Source: Geothrix sp.
GTDB taxonomy: Bacteria > Acidobacteriota > Holophagae > Holophagales > Holophagaceae
Direction of reading: 5' to 3'
Length of the DNA stretch: 64,000 nucleotides
Assembly: GCA_019449415.1 (NCBI GenBank)
Contig: JAGRPP010000017.1
Coordinates: 124,001-188,000 of the forward strand
A program made the position numbers and the translations under genes. Numbering within the stretch: the first letter of the stretch is position 1; each line of letters starts with the position of its first letter. Shown in pieces: positions 17,889-26,057 of this stretch. The notes beneath the pieces are model-generated. The model searched no databases, was not told where the DNA came from, and saw only the letters and a program-made list of their open reading frames with translations.

Positions 17889-18698
17889 ATGACGCAGTTC
17901 CGCGGCGCCCATGTCTTCATCACCGGTGCGGCCAGCGGCTTGGGCCGCCTCATGGCCCTGGAGGCCGCCCGACGGGGGGCCCGCGTGAGCCTGGTGGACC
18001 GGGATGCCACGGGTCTTGCCGGGGTCTGTGCGGCCATCCAAGGGGAGAAGGGAGACGCCAGGGACTTCGTGGTGGATCTTTCGGACCGGGCGGCCATCCA
18101 GGCCATCTGCGCCGAGGTGCTGGAGACCCGGGGTGGCGTGGACATCCTCATCAACAACGCGGGAATCGTCTCGGGCAAGCCTCTGCTGGAGTGCAGCGAC
18201 GAGGCCATCGAACGGACCTTCCAGGTGAATGCGCTGGCGCTCTTCTGGACGGTGCGCGCCTTCCTTCCCGGCATGACGAAGGCCGGGAAGGGCCACATCG
18301 TCACCGTGGCTTCTGCCGCCGGCCTGGCAGGCACCTCGCGACTGGTGGATTACTCGGCCTCGAAATTCGCCGCGGTGGGCTTCGACGAATCCCTGCGCAT
18401 GGAACTGAAGCGCCTGGGCAGCCCGGTGCGCACCACCGTGGTGTGCCCCTTCTTCATCGACACGGGCATGTTCGAGGGCGTGAAGACCCGCTTCGCCTGG
18501 CTGCTGCCCATCCTCCAGCCCGGCTATGTCGTCGGCCGCATCATGGGGGCCATTGAGGGGAACCGCGCTCGGCTGGTCATGCCCCGCTTCGTGATGACCG
18601 TCCCCGTGGTGCGGGTGCTGCCGCCCTTCCTCTTCGACGCCGTGCTGGGTTTCTTCGGTGTGAACCGGAGCATGGACGAGTTCGTGGGGCGGCACTGA
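17889..18698 (+). CDS. Short-chain dehydrogenase/reductase
   Basis: A 269-aa NAD(P)-dependent oxidoreductase of the classical SDR type. The Rossmann glycine motif TGAASGLG is at 12-19, NNAG near 90, and the catalytic Tyr155/Lys159 pair in YSASK. The Asp in SLVDRD after the second strand favours NAD. The hydrophobic C-terminal tail (PVVRVLPPFLFDAVLGFFG) recalls lipid- or retinol-type SDRs associated with membranes. ATG 17889 is chosen over an earlier in-frame ATG at 17862. Substrate unknown. The next gene converges across a large palindrome. Confidence 0.92.
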   Translation: MTQFRGAHVFITGAASGLGRLMALEAARRGARVSLVDRDATGLAGVCAAIQGEKGDARDFVVDLSDRAAIQAICAEVLETRGGVDILINNAGIVSGKPLLECSDEAIERTFQVNALALFWTVRAFLPGMTKAGKGHIVTVASAAGLAGTSRLVDYSASKFAAVGFDESLRMELKRLGSPVRTTVVCPFFIDTGMFEGVKTRFAWLLPILQPGYVVGRIMGAIEGNRARLVMPRFVMTVPVVRVLPPFLFDAVLGFFGVNRSMDEFVGRH

Positions 18699-18716
18699 CC
18701 CGACGAGGTTCGCCAT

Positions 18717-18838
18717 AAAAGCTGGAACACAGAGGACACAGAGCATTCACAGAGAATCACAGAGGAAAACCAGAATTTCTTCTCGATCAGTTCTCTGCGT
18801 CCTCTGTGTGAGTTCTGTGTCCTCTGCGTTCCGCTTTT
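18717..18838. repeat. Large imperfect palindrome built of CACAGAG-type repeats
   Basis: The space between two convergent genes holds a long inverted repeat. The left outer arm (18717-18743) and right outer arm (18813-18838) pair almost perfectly over about 26 bases (one inserted base and one or two mismatches). The interior has repeated cacagagg/cacagaga units on the left and cctctgtg/ctctgcg units on the right. The element is less GC-rich than its surroundings. It could form a large stem and act as a bidirectional terminator, or be a non-autonomous intergenic repeat. Confidence 0.8.
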
Positions 18839-18841
18839 GAC

Positions 18842-20245
18842 CTAGAAATAGCGCAGCGTCAGGTCGATCATCCGCCGCACGAAGCCCGTGTAGGGCGGAT
18901 ACATGAGCTGGATGGCCGAGAAGCGGGTGCGCTGGCGCAGGATGCCCCGGGCGTTGGAGAAGGCCTCGAACCCGTGGCGGCCATGGGCCTTGCCGAAGCC
19001 GGAGGTGTTCACGCCGCCGGTGGGCAGGCCCGTGTGGGCGAAGTGCAGGATCGTGTCGTTGATGCAGCCGCCGCCGGCCGTGGTGCGGGCCACGAGGCCC
19101 TCCGCCGTCCGGCGACTGCCGCTGAAGACATAGAGCGCCAGCGGCTTGGGCCGGGCGTTCACGAAGGCCACGGCCTCGTCCATGTCCTTCACCTTCAGGA
19201 TCGGCAGCAGGGGGCCGAAGATCTCGTCCTGCATGACCGGCGAGGCCGGATCCACGCCGGTCAGCAGGGTCGGGCCGATGTAACGAGAGGCCGCCTCGGT
19301 CTCGCCGCCGAAGGCGACCTGGGCCGCGGAGCCGCTCAACAGGCCCTGGATCCGCGCAAAATGCCGGTCGTTGATGATGCGGGCCAGATCAGGACTGGCC
19401 TGGCGCGCGGCGGCATCCGCGCCGTAGAAGCTGGAGAGGGCCTCCTTCAGGTGGGTCACCAGTTCATCGTGGACCCGGGCGTGGACCAGCACATAATCCG
19501 GCGCCACGCAGGTCTGGCCGCCGTTGAGGCCCTTGCCCCAGGCGATCTTGCGGGCGGCCCCGCGCAGGTCGGCGTCCGCGTCCACCAGCACTGGCGACTT
19601 GCCCCCCAGTTCCAGGGTGACTGAGGCCAATTGCTCGGCGGCGGCTTTCATCACGACCTTGCCCACGGCCGGGCTGCCGGTGAAGAAGATGTGATCGAAG
19701 GGCAGGCCGAGCAGGGCCTGGGCGATGTCGGCCTCGCCTTCCACCAGGGCCACCTCCTCTGCGGGGAAGAGGCCGGCCAGCAGCTTCCCAAGGAAGGCGT
19801 TGGTGTGGGGAGTGAACTCCGAGGGCTTGAGGATGGCGCAGTTGCCCGCGGCCAGGGCTGACACCAGGGGCCCGAGCGTGAGGTAGATGGGGTAGTTCCA
19901 GGGGCTGATGATGAGCGCCAGGCCCTTGGGCTCGTGCCGGATGGTGCCCACGCTGCCGAAGAGGCCGATGGGGGTGGGCACCCGGCGGGGCTTCATCCAG
20001 CGGGGCAGGTGGCGCAGGGCCTCCTTGATCTCCGAGACGACGGGATAGAGTTCCGTGAGGTCCACTTCCTCCGGCGATTTCCGGAAGTCCGCCGCGAGGG
20101 CCGCCTGGGCCTCGGCCCGGCGGGCCATGAGGGCATCGAGAAGCGCCTGGAGCTTGGCCTTGCGCTGCTGGGCCGAGGTGGCCGCCACCCGCCACCGGGC
20201 TGCCTGCTGGCGGGCGAAGAGAGCTTCCAGATCAGGCTGGGGCAC
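18842..20245 (-). CDS. Aldehyde dehydrogenase family protein (class 3-like)
   Basis: A 467-aa NAD(P)-dependent aldehyde dehydrogenase. The short length without an N-terminal extension and the IISPWNYPIYLTLGPL block (about 112-127) place it near class 3/fatty or coniferyl aldehyde enzymes. Catalytic Glu212 lies in LELGGKSP and nucleophile Cys246 in GGQTCVAPDY. The C-terminus MIDLTLRYF is hydrophobic, as in membrane-associated fatty aldehyde dehydrogenases. It is a single gene on the minus strand, with tryptophanase upstream. The substrate is probably a long-chain or aromatic aldehyde, by inference. Confidence 0.92.
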   Translation of the reverse strand: MPQPDLEALFARQQAARWRVAATSAQQRKAKLQALLDALMARRAEAQAALAADFRKSPEEVDLTELYPVVSEIKEALRHLPRWMKPRRVPTPIGLFGSVGTIRHEPKGLALIISPWNYPIYLTLGPLVSALAAGNCAILKPSEFTPHTNAFLGKLLAGLFPAEEVALVEGEADIAQALLGLPFDHIFFTGSPAVGKVVMKAAAEQLASVTLELGGKSPVLVDADADLRGAARKIAWGKGLNGGQTCVAPDYVLVHARVHDELVTHLKEALSSFYGADAAARQASPDLARIINDRHFARIQGLLSGSAAQVAFGGETEAASRYIGPTLLTGVDPASPVMQDEIFGPLLPILKVKDMDEAVAFVNARPKPLALYVFSGSRRTAEGLVARTTAGGGCINDTILHFAHTGLPTGGVNTSGFGKAHGRHGFEAFSNARGILRQRTRFSAIQLMYPPYTGFVRRMIDLTLRYF

Positions 20246-20305
20246 GGGCGCTCCTGACGGACGGGGGTCCGCCCATCTTACGCCCGCGGGGGGATGCGCC
20301 GAAGG

Positions 20306-21676
20306 TCAGACCCAGGCCATCTCGGCGGTGAAGTGGCGCAGGTACTTACTCTGCTTCACGATCTTCACACCGCGGATCTCCCTGGCCTTGGCCTTCACAT
20401 CGGCGATCACCTCGGCGGCGAAGTCGAAGTGGCTCTGGGTGTACATGCGGCGGGGGAAGGCCAGCCTCACCAGCTCCATGCTGTGGTAGGTCTCGGTGCC
20501 GTCCTCGAGCCGCTTGCCGAACATGACGGAGCCGATCTCCACGCCCCGGATGCCGCCTTCGAGGTAGAGGGCGTTGCAGAGGGCCCAGGCTGGGTAGTGC
20601 TCCACGGGCATGTCCGGCAGCACGGTCTTGGCGTCAATGTAGACCGCATGGCCGCCGGTGGGCTTCACGAAGCCGACCCCCGCGGCCTCCAGCTTTTCGC
20701 CCAGGTATTCGGCCGTGCGGAGGCGGTAGCGGAGATAGGACTCATCCATGCCCTCCTCCAGGCCCACGGCCAGAGCCTCAAGGTCGCGTCCCGCCAGGCC
20801 GCCGTAGGTGGGGAACCCCTCGGTGAGGATGAGCATGTTGCGGACGGGATCTAGCCATTCGTCGCTGCGCAGCATGATGAAGCCGCCGATGTTCACCATG
20901 CCGTCCTTCTTGGCGCTCATGGTGCAGCCGTCGGCGTAGCTGAACATCTCCTGGCAGATGGCCTTGATGGGCGTGTTTTCGTAGCCCGGTTCGCGGAGCT
21001 TGATGAACATGGCGTTTTCCGCGAAGCGGCAGACATCCATGATGAGCGGCTTTCCGTACTTCTTGAGGAGCTGGGCGTAGGCGCGGAGGTTGGCCATGGA
21101 GACGGGCTGGCCGCCACCCGTGTTGTTTGTGATGGTGATCATGCCGAAGGGGATCCGGGCGCCGTCCTTCTTGAGCACTTCCTCGACGCGGGTCAGGTCG
21201 ATGTTGCCCTTGAAGGGGTGGATGAGGCTGGGCTGGAGCCCTTCGGCGATCACGAGGTCCAGGGCCTCGACCCCGTTGAACTCCAGGTTGGCGCGGGTGG
21301 TGTCGAAGTGGCAGTTGTTGGGCACCAGGTCCCCCTGCTTGCAGACGGCGCTGAACAGCACCTTCTCGGCGGCCCGGCCCTGGTGGGTGGGAATGAAGTG
21401 GGCCATGCCGGTGATGCCCTGCAGCACGGCCTCCAGGCGGAAGAAACTCCGGGCGCCGGCGTAGCTCTCATCGCCGACCATGATGGCGCCCCACTGGGCC
21501 GAGCTCATGGCGCCGGTGCCGGAATCCGTCAGCCAATCGAGCAGCACATCCTCCGCCCTCAGCTTGAACACATTCAGCTTCGCGGCCTCGAGCATCTGCA
21601 GGCGCTCCTGCGGAGTGGTCATGCGGATGGGCTCGACGGACTTGATGCGGAAGGGTTCGATCATCGTGCGGGGCAT
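20306..21676 (-). CDS. tnaA: Tryptophanase (tryptophanase/tyrosine phenol-lyase family)
   Basis: A 456-aa PLP beta-eliminating lyase giving indole (or phenol), pyruvate and ammonia. The PLP lysine is in CTMSAKKDG, and the family blocks PTHQGRAAE, GGQPVSMANL and EGFPTYGGLAGRDLEA are present. Two positions separate the family. Tyrosine phenol-lyase has Thr124 and Arg381; tryptophanase has Asp and a hydrophobic residue. Here they are Asp125 (HFDTTR) and Ile (GVEIGS), so tryptophanase is favoured although the length equals the phenol-lyase's. ATG 21676 has GGAG upstream; the frame runs on to 21853 without similarity. No TnaC-like leader is visible. It is divergent from coaX. Confidence 0.88.
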   Translation of the reverse strand: MPRTMIEPFRIKSVEPIRMTTPQERLQMLEAAKLNVFKLRAEDVLLDWLTDSGTGAMSSAQWGAIMVGDESYAGARSFFRLEAVLQGITGMAHFIPTHQGRAAEKVLFSAVCKQGDLVPNNCHFDTTRANLEFNGVEALDLVIAEGLQPSLIHPFKGNIDLTRVEEVLKKDGARIPFGMITITNNTGGGQPVSMANLRAYAQLLKKYGKPLIMDVCRFAENAMFIKLREPGYENTPIKAICQEMFSYADGCTMSAKKDGMVNIGGFIMLRSDEWLDPVRNMLILTEGFPTYGGLAGRDLEALAVGLEEGMDESYLRYRLRTAEYLGEKLEAAGVGFVKPTGGHAVYIDAKTVLPDMPVEHYPAWALCNALYLEGGIRGVEIGSVMFGKRLEDGTETYHSMELVRLAFPRRMYTQSHFDFAAEVIADVKAKAREIRGVKIVKQSKYLRHFTAEMAWV

Positions 21677-21786
21677 GGTGGCTCCAGAGACGGAACCCTC
21701 AGAGTACCGGAGGTGACCGGGATGGACATCACAAGGGGCTGGCGGCCCGGCGCGCGTCAGGCGATCCTGGATGGCTCGGAGTGCGC

Positions 21787-22584
21787 ATGAGTCTTCTGTT
21801 GGCCGTCGATGTGGGCAACACCAATGTGGTGCTGGGGATCTACGATCTGTCAAAAGGACCGGATTCGCCCCTGGTCTGTTCCTGGCGTCTGGCCACCAGC
21901 CGCGAGCGCACCGCGGACGAGTACGGCGTCTCCGCGCTGGCCCTGATGCGCCACCAGGGCATCGAGGCCAGCCAGATCAAGCATGTGGCCATTTCCTGCG
22001 TTGTCCCGCCGCTCCATCCCATCCTCATGAGCCTGGCGAAGAACTACTTCGGCGTGGACGCCTTCTACATCGAGCCCGGCGTGAAGACCGGCGTGAAGGT
22101 GCTCATCGACAACCCGGCCGAGCTGGGGGCCGACCGCCTGGTGAACGCCGTGGCGGGCATCGAGAAGTACGGGGCCCCCCTCATCGTGGTGGATTTCGGC
22201 ACCGCCACCACCTTCGATGTCATCAACGCCAAGAAGGAATACCTGGGCGGGCTGATCTGCCCGGGTCTGAAGATCAGTGCGGATGCCTTGTTCCAGCGGG
22301 CCAGCCGCCTGCCACGCGTGGAGATCGCCGAGCCGGAGCGCCTGGTGGGCCGCAACACCGTCCAGGCCATGCAGTCCGGCATCTTCTACGGGTATGTGGG
22401 CATGGTCGACGGCATTCTGGACCGCCTGCTCGCGGAATGCCCGGAGGCCAAGATCGCCGCGACGGGCGGGCTGGGCCATGTGATTGCGCCCCACACCAAG
22501 CACATCCGCCAGATCGCGCCGGATCTCACCCTGGACGGCCTGCGCATCCTCTGGTTCCGCAACCAGGGCAGCGGCCGGAAGTAG
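21787..22584 (+). CDS. coaX: Type III pantothenate kinase (CoaX)
   Basis: A 265-aa ASKHA-fold kinase making 4'-phosphopantothenate, the first step to CoA. Phosphate motif AVDVGNTN is at 6-13. GADRLVNAVAG and VVDFGTATTFDVI are the other signature blocks, with PGLKISADALFQ and AATGGLG towards the C-terminus. ATG 21787 is preceded by GGAG at 21778-21781 (5-base spacing); an upstream GTG at 21781 overlaps that site and is rejected. birA follows 4 bases later, the common coaX-birA pairing. Confidence 0.96.
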   Translation: MSLLLAVDVGNTNVVLGIYDLSKGPDSPLVCSWRLATSRERTADEYGVSALALMRHQGIEASQIKHVAISCVVPPLHPILMSLAKNYFGVDAFYIEPGVKTGVKVLIDNPAELGADRLVNAVAGIEKYGAPLIVVDFGTATTFDVINAKKEYLGGLICPGLKISADALFQRASRLPRVEIAEPERLVGRNTVQAMQSGIFYGYVGMVDGILDRLLAECPEAKIAATGGLGHVIAPHTKHIRQIAPDLTLDGLRILWFRNQGSGRK

Positions 22585-22588
22585 CCGG

Positions 22589-23260
22589 ATGGAGCTGCCG
22601 CTGATCCGGCTGGCCGTGGTGGACTCCACCCAGGCCTTCCTGCGGCGGAATCCCCATCTGGGCTCTTGCGTCGTGCTGGCGGACCAGCAGAGCCAGGGGC
22701 GGGGGCGCCAGGGCAACCGCTGGGAAAGCGCCGCCGGGGTCGGGCTCTGGATGTCGGCGTCCCTGCCTTCTCCGGCCGGCGTGGCCCCGGGTGTGGTGCT
22801 CCAGCGCGCCATGAGCGCCGCGGCCCGGGTGCTGGATCCCGAGGGCCGCACCCTGGGCTTGAAGTGGCCCAACGACCTGGTGGCCTGGCGGGAGGGCCGC
22901 CTCGTCAAGGTGGGAGGCATCCTGGGCGAACAGGCCGGAGGGCGCCTCATCTTGGGGCTCGGCGTGAACCTGACGGTGGCCCCGGACCTGCCCGGCCGCG
23001 CCATTCCCCCGGCGAGCCTGAGGGACCTTGGGTTGAAATCGCCATCGACCCCTGAACTTGCAGTCCATATCGCAAGCATTTGGAATTACTTAAGTGAAGA
23101 GTTTCAACCATCTTTCCGATGGCCTGTCCCCGGGACGGCGATGCGCTGGGAAGATGGGCAGGGTACCTGCCTGGGCTGGGAGCCCGATGGCCGGCTGAAG
23201 GTGGCCACGGCCGACGGCATCCGGCGCCTCAGCGCAGGAGAGGTTTCGGGACTCGGGTAG
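22589..23260 (+). CDS. birA: Biotin--[acetyl-CoA-carboxylase] ligase (no DNA-binding domain)
   Basis: A 223-aa biotin protein ligase that charges the biotin carrier subunit. The adenylate-forming block GRGRQGNRW (about 33-41), KWPNDLV and KVGGILGE are clear. There is no N-terminal winged helix, so unlike E. coli BirA it should not repress transcription. A stretch at about 23045-23125 is distinctly AT-rich, with codons unusual for the window (TTA, AGT, CAA, TTT, CGA), while the rest of the gene is GC-rich. ATG 22589 follows the coaX stop by 4 bases. Confidence 0.93.
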   Translation: MELPLIRLAVVDSTQAFLRRNPHLGSCVVLADQQSQGRGRQGNRWESAAGVGLWMSASLPSPAGVAPGVVLQRAMSAAARVLDPEGRTLGLKWPNDLVAWREGRLVKVGGILGEQAGGRLILGLGVNLTVAPDLPGRAIPPASLRDLGLKSPSTPELAVHIASIWNYLSEEFQPSFRWPVPGTAMRWEDGQGTCLGWEPDGRLKVATADGIRRLSAGEVSGLG

Positions 23261-23325
23261 GGCCCGGGGGAGTGCAGGTTCCATGTCGCTGGGGATAACT
23301 TCAGCAGGAGGCCCCGGCATGTCGC

Positions 23326-23400
23326 CTTTGATCGAAATAGAGACTTGAACTCAAAACACACCTTGAGCATTGATGTTGAAGGGAGCATTGTTTGATTGTT
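23326..23400 (+). promoter_or_regulatory. AT-rich upstream region of the NO reductase gene with clustered TTGA motifs
   Basis: Six TTGA tetramers lie on the plus strand at 23328, 23345, 23363, 23370, 23376 and 23392. The perfect inverted pair TTGA-ac-TCAA is at 23345-23354. TTGAT is the half site of FNR/DNR-type regulators, but no full TTGAT-N4-ATCAA site is present. TTGAAC at 23345-23350 could be a -35 box; no strong -10 was found. This is the obvious place for oxygen- or NO-responsive control of the operon. Confidence 0.4.
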
Positions 23401-23432
23401 TTTTAAACCTCTCAAGCAGAAAGGGATGCGCC

Positions 23433-25721
23433 ATGAGCAGTGCCGTCACGGACACGACTCCCCTCTCTCCGCGCTGGCGCCAGGCGGTCATCCTTGTGAT
23501 GATCTTCGGCTTCAGCCTGCTGATCTGGATCACGGCCAAGACCTATACCGGCGCGCCGCCCATCCCGGCTCGGGTGATCGGAACCTCGGGACGGGTGCTC
23601 TTCACCGGAGAGGAGATCAAGGATGGCCAGGAGGTCTTCCTGAAGTACGGTCTCATGGAGCACGGCACCCTGTGGGGACACGGGGCCTACCTGGGGCCCG
23701 ACTACACCGCCGAATACTTGCACCGCCTGGCGGAAATCGGGCGGGACACCCTGGCCCGGGCGCAGTACGGCAAGGCCTTCCAGGATCTGAGCGAGGGCCA
23801 GGCCCTCGAGATCGGGGCCCTGCTGAAGAGCCAGATCAAGCAGAACCGCTACGACCCAGGAACGGACGCCCTCCAGTTCACCGAGGTCGAGGCGGCCTCC
23901 TACCGCCTCCAGGTGGAGGAATGGCGGACCTACTTCTCCGGCAGCAAGGCCGCGGTGGGTCTGCCCACGAAGTTCATCCAGGACGAACGGGAGCTGGCCC
24001 ACCTCACGGCCTACTTCGCGTGGGCCACCTGGGCCACCGTGGCGCCCCGCCCGGGGAAGGACTACTCCTACACCAACAACTGGCCCTACGAGCCCCTGGT
24101 GGGCAATGGCCCCACGGCCTCGACCTACCTGTGGAGCGCCCTGAGCCTCATCACTCTGCTGGGGGGACTGGGTCTGATCCTCTTCATCTTCGGGAAGTTC
24201 AACTACCTGGGCTGGGGTGGCGCGGCGGGCTGGAAGCACGCGGAGGAGGGCCGACTCCACGCCTGGACCCTCACCCCCAGCCAGAAGGCCGTGGCCCTCT
24301 TCTTCGCCGTGGTGGCGGTGCTCTTCCTGGGCCAGGCGGCCATGGGCGGCGTTCTGGCCCACTATCGCGTGGAGCCGGACGGGTTCTACGGATTCGACCT
24401 GGCTCGGCTGCTGCCCTACAACCTGGCCCGAACCTGGCACCTGCAGCTGGCGATCTTCTGGATCGCCACGGCCTGGGTGGGTGGCGGCCTCTTCCTGGCG
24501 CCCCTGGTGGGCGGCTCGGAACCGAAGGGACAAAAGGCCGGCGTACTGGTCCTGCTGGGCGCCCTGGCCATCGTGGTCTTCGGCAGCTTGTTCGGCGAGT
24601 TCGCGGGCATCAACGGCTATCTGGGCAGCCTGTGGTTCTGGCTGGGCCACCAGGGGAGCGAATACCTCGATCTGGGTCGCTTCTGGCAACTGCTGCTGGC
24701 CGCCGGGCTCATCTTCTGGCTCTTCCTCATGTTCCGGGCCCTGCGCCCGGCCATGAAGGGCGGTGAGCAGGGCGAGCTGCCCTCGCTCTTCTTCTACGCT
24801 GCCATCGCCATCCCGCTCTTCTATGTCCCGGCCCTGTTCTACGGGCCGCGCACCAACTTCGCGGTCATCGACAACTGGCGCTTCTGGATCATCCACCTCT
24901 GGGTGGAAGGCTTCTTCGAACTCTTCGCCACGGTGCTGGTGGCGGTGATGTTCTATCAGCTGGGCCTCGTCACGGCGAAATCCGCCACCCGGCTGGTGTA
25001 CCTCGACGCCATCCTCTACCTGGCCGGCGGCATCATGGGCATTGGCCACCACTGGTACTTCACAGGGCAGGGCACCCTGAACATGGGCCTCGCGGCCAGT
25101 TTCTCCGCCCTGGAGGTGGTGCCGCTCACGCTGCTGACGCTGGACGCCTGGGATTTCATCCGCCTGCAGGACAGGAACTGCGACGACTGCGGCCGGCCCC
25201 TGGCGGCGAAACAGCGCTGGGCCATCAAGTTCCTCATCGCCGTGGGCGTCTGGAACTTCGTGGGGGCGGGCGTCTTCGGCTTCCTCATCAACCTGCCCAT
25301 CGTCTCCTACTTCGAGGTGGGCACGACGCTGACGGCCAACCACGGGCACGCGGCCATGTTCGGCGTCTTCGGCATGCTGGCCCTGGCCGTCCTGGTGTTC
25401 TGCCTGCGGGAGCTCAAGAGCGATCGGGCCTGGGACGGGGCGGAGAAGTTCATCCGCATCGGCTTCTGGGGCCTCAACATCGGCCTGGGGCTGATGCTGG
25501 TGCTGGATCTGTTCCCCGGCGGCGTGATCCAGCTCTGGGATGTGCTCTCCAACGGCTACTGGCACGCCCGGCGCCTCACCTTCCTCATGGGGGGCACCTT
25601 CCATGCGCTGGAGTGGGTGCGCATCGTGGCCGACATGGTGTTCCTCCTCGCCGGGGCCCTGCCTATCGCCTACGGCACCCTGAAGCTGGTGTTCACCCCT
25701 GAACCGAAGGATGCGGTCTGA
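23433..25721 (+). CDS. norZ: Quinol-dependent nitric oxide reductase (qNOR, NorZ type)
   Basis: A 762-aa single-subunit NO reductase of the heme-copper superfamily, reducing 2 NO to N2O with quinol electrons at the inner membrane. One N-terminal helix precedes an extracytoplasmic domain (about residues 45-235, beginning GTSGRVLFTGEEIKDGQ) that in cNOR is the separate NorC, here without a heme CxxCH. About thirteen helices follow. Metal-ligand histidines appear in LARTWHLQLAIFW, GHHWYFTG and TANHGHAAMFG. ATG 23433 has AAGGGA upstream; the frame extends to 23370 without similarity. A cupin and an NADH dehydrogenase follow in the same direction. It may serve respiration or NO detoxification. Confidence 0.95.
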   Translation: MSSAVTDTTPLSPRWRQAVILVMIFGFSLLIWITAKTYTGAPPIPARVIGTSGRVLFTGEEIKDGQEVFLKYGLMEHGTLWGHGAYLGPDYTAEYLHRLAEIGRDTLARAQYGKAFQDLSEGQALEIGALLKSQIKQNRYDPGTDALQFTEVEAASYRLQVEEWRTYFSGSKAAVGLPTKFIQDERELAHLTAYFAWATWATVAPRPGKDYSYTNNWPYEPLVGNGPTASTYLWSALSLITLLGGLGLILFIFGKFNYLGWGGAAGWKHAEEGRLHAWTLTPSQKAVALFFAVVAVLFLGQAAMGGVLAHYRVEPDGFYGFDLARLLPYNLARTWHLQLAIFWIATAWVGGGLFLAPLVGGSEPKGQKAGVLVLLGALAIVVFGSLFGEFAGINGYLGSLWFWLGHQGSEYLDLGRFWQLLLAAGLIFWLFLMFRALRPAMKGGEQGELPSLFFYAAIAIPLFYVPALFYGPRTNFAVIDNWRFWIIHLWVEGFFELFATVLVAVMFYQLGLVTAKSATRLVYLDAILYLAGGIMGIGHHWYFTGQGTLNMGLAASFSALEVVPLTLLTLDAWDFIRLQDRNCDDCGRPLAAKQRWAIKFLIAVGVWNFVGAGVFGFLINLPIVSYFEVGTTLTANHGHAAMFGVFGMLALAVLVFCLRELKSDRAWDGAEKFIRIGFWGLNIGLGLMLVLDLFPGGVIQLWDVLSNGYWHARRLTFLMGGTFHALEWVRIVADMVFLLAGALPIAYGTLKLVFTPEPKDAV

Positions 25722-25744
25722 TCCGCGCCATCCAGGAGATCGTC

Positions 25745-26053
25745 ATGACCATCACGAACCTGCAGGAAGCCCTTCCCATGCCTGAATCCCAGCGGGCCAC
25801 CCTGCCACTCATCGATGTGGAACACGGCACCAAGGTGGTTCTGGTGGCCTTGCCCCAGGGAGTCAAGATCGCGCCCCACAAGGCACCCTATGTGGCCAGC
25901 GCCCAGCTCCTGACCGGGCGCATCGAGGTCCTCAAGGGCGAAACCTGGATCCCCATGGTTCCCGGGGACCGGGTGGTCTTCGACAAGGACCAGCCCCACG
26001 CCTTGACCGGGCTCGAGCCCTCCTATGTGCTCGTGACCCACATGCGGGGCTAG
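25745..26053 (+). CDS. Small cupin-domain protein
   Basis: A 102-aa single-domain cupin. Motif 1 is reduced (IAPHKAPYVASAQLLTGRIEV, with one His instead of the usual HxH) and motif 2 reads PGDRVVFDKDQPHAL, with His85 as a possible ligand. A metal site, if present, is therefore atypical. ATG 25745 has AGGAG upstream. It lies 23 bases after qNOR and 4 bases before the NADH dehydrogenase, so the three are probably co-transcribed. It might sense or bind a metal or small molecule for the NO-reducing module. That is inference from position only. Confidence 0.75.
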   Translation: MTITNLQEALPMPESQRATLPLIDVEHGTKVVLVALPQGVKIAPHKAPYVASAQLLTGRIEVLKGETWIPMVPGDRVVFDKDQPHALTGLEPSYVLVTHMRG

Positions 26054-26057
26054 GGCG

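Noticed and set aside
21677..21853. N-terminal extension of tryptophanase
   Set aside because: The frame is open but Cys/Pro/Arg-rich with no similarity. ATG 21676 has a ribosome site and matches the family start.
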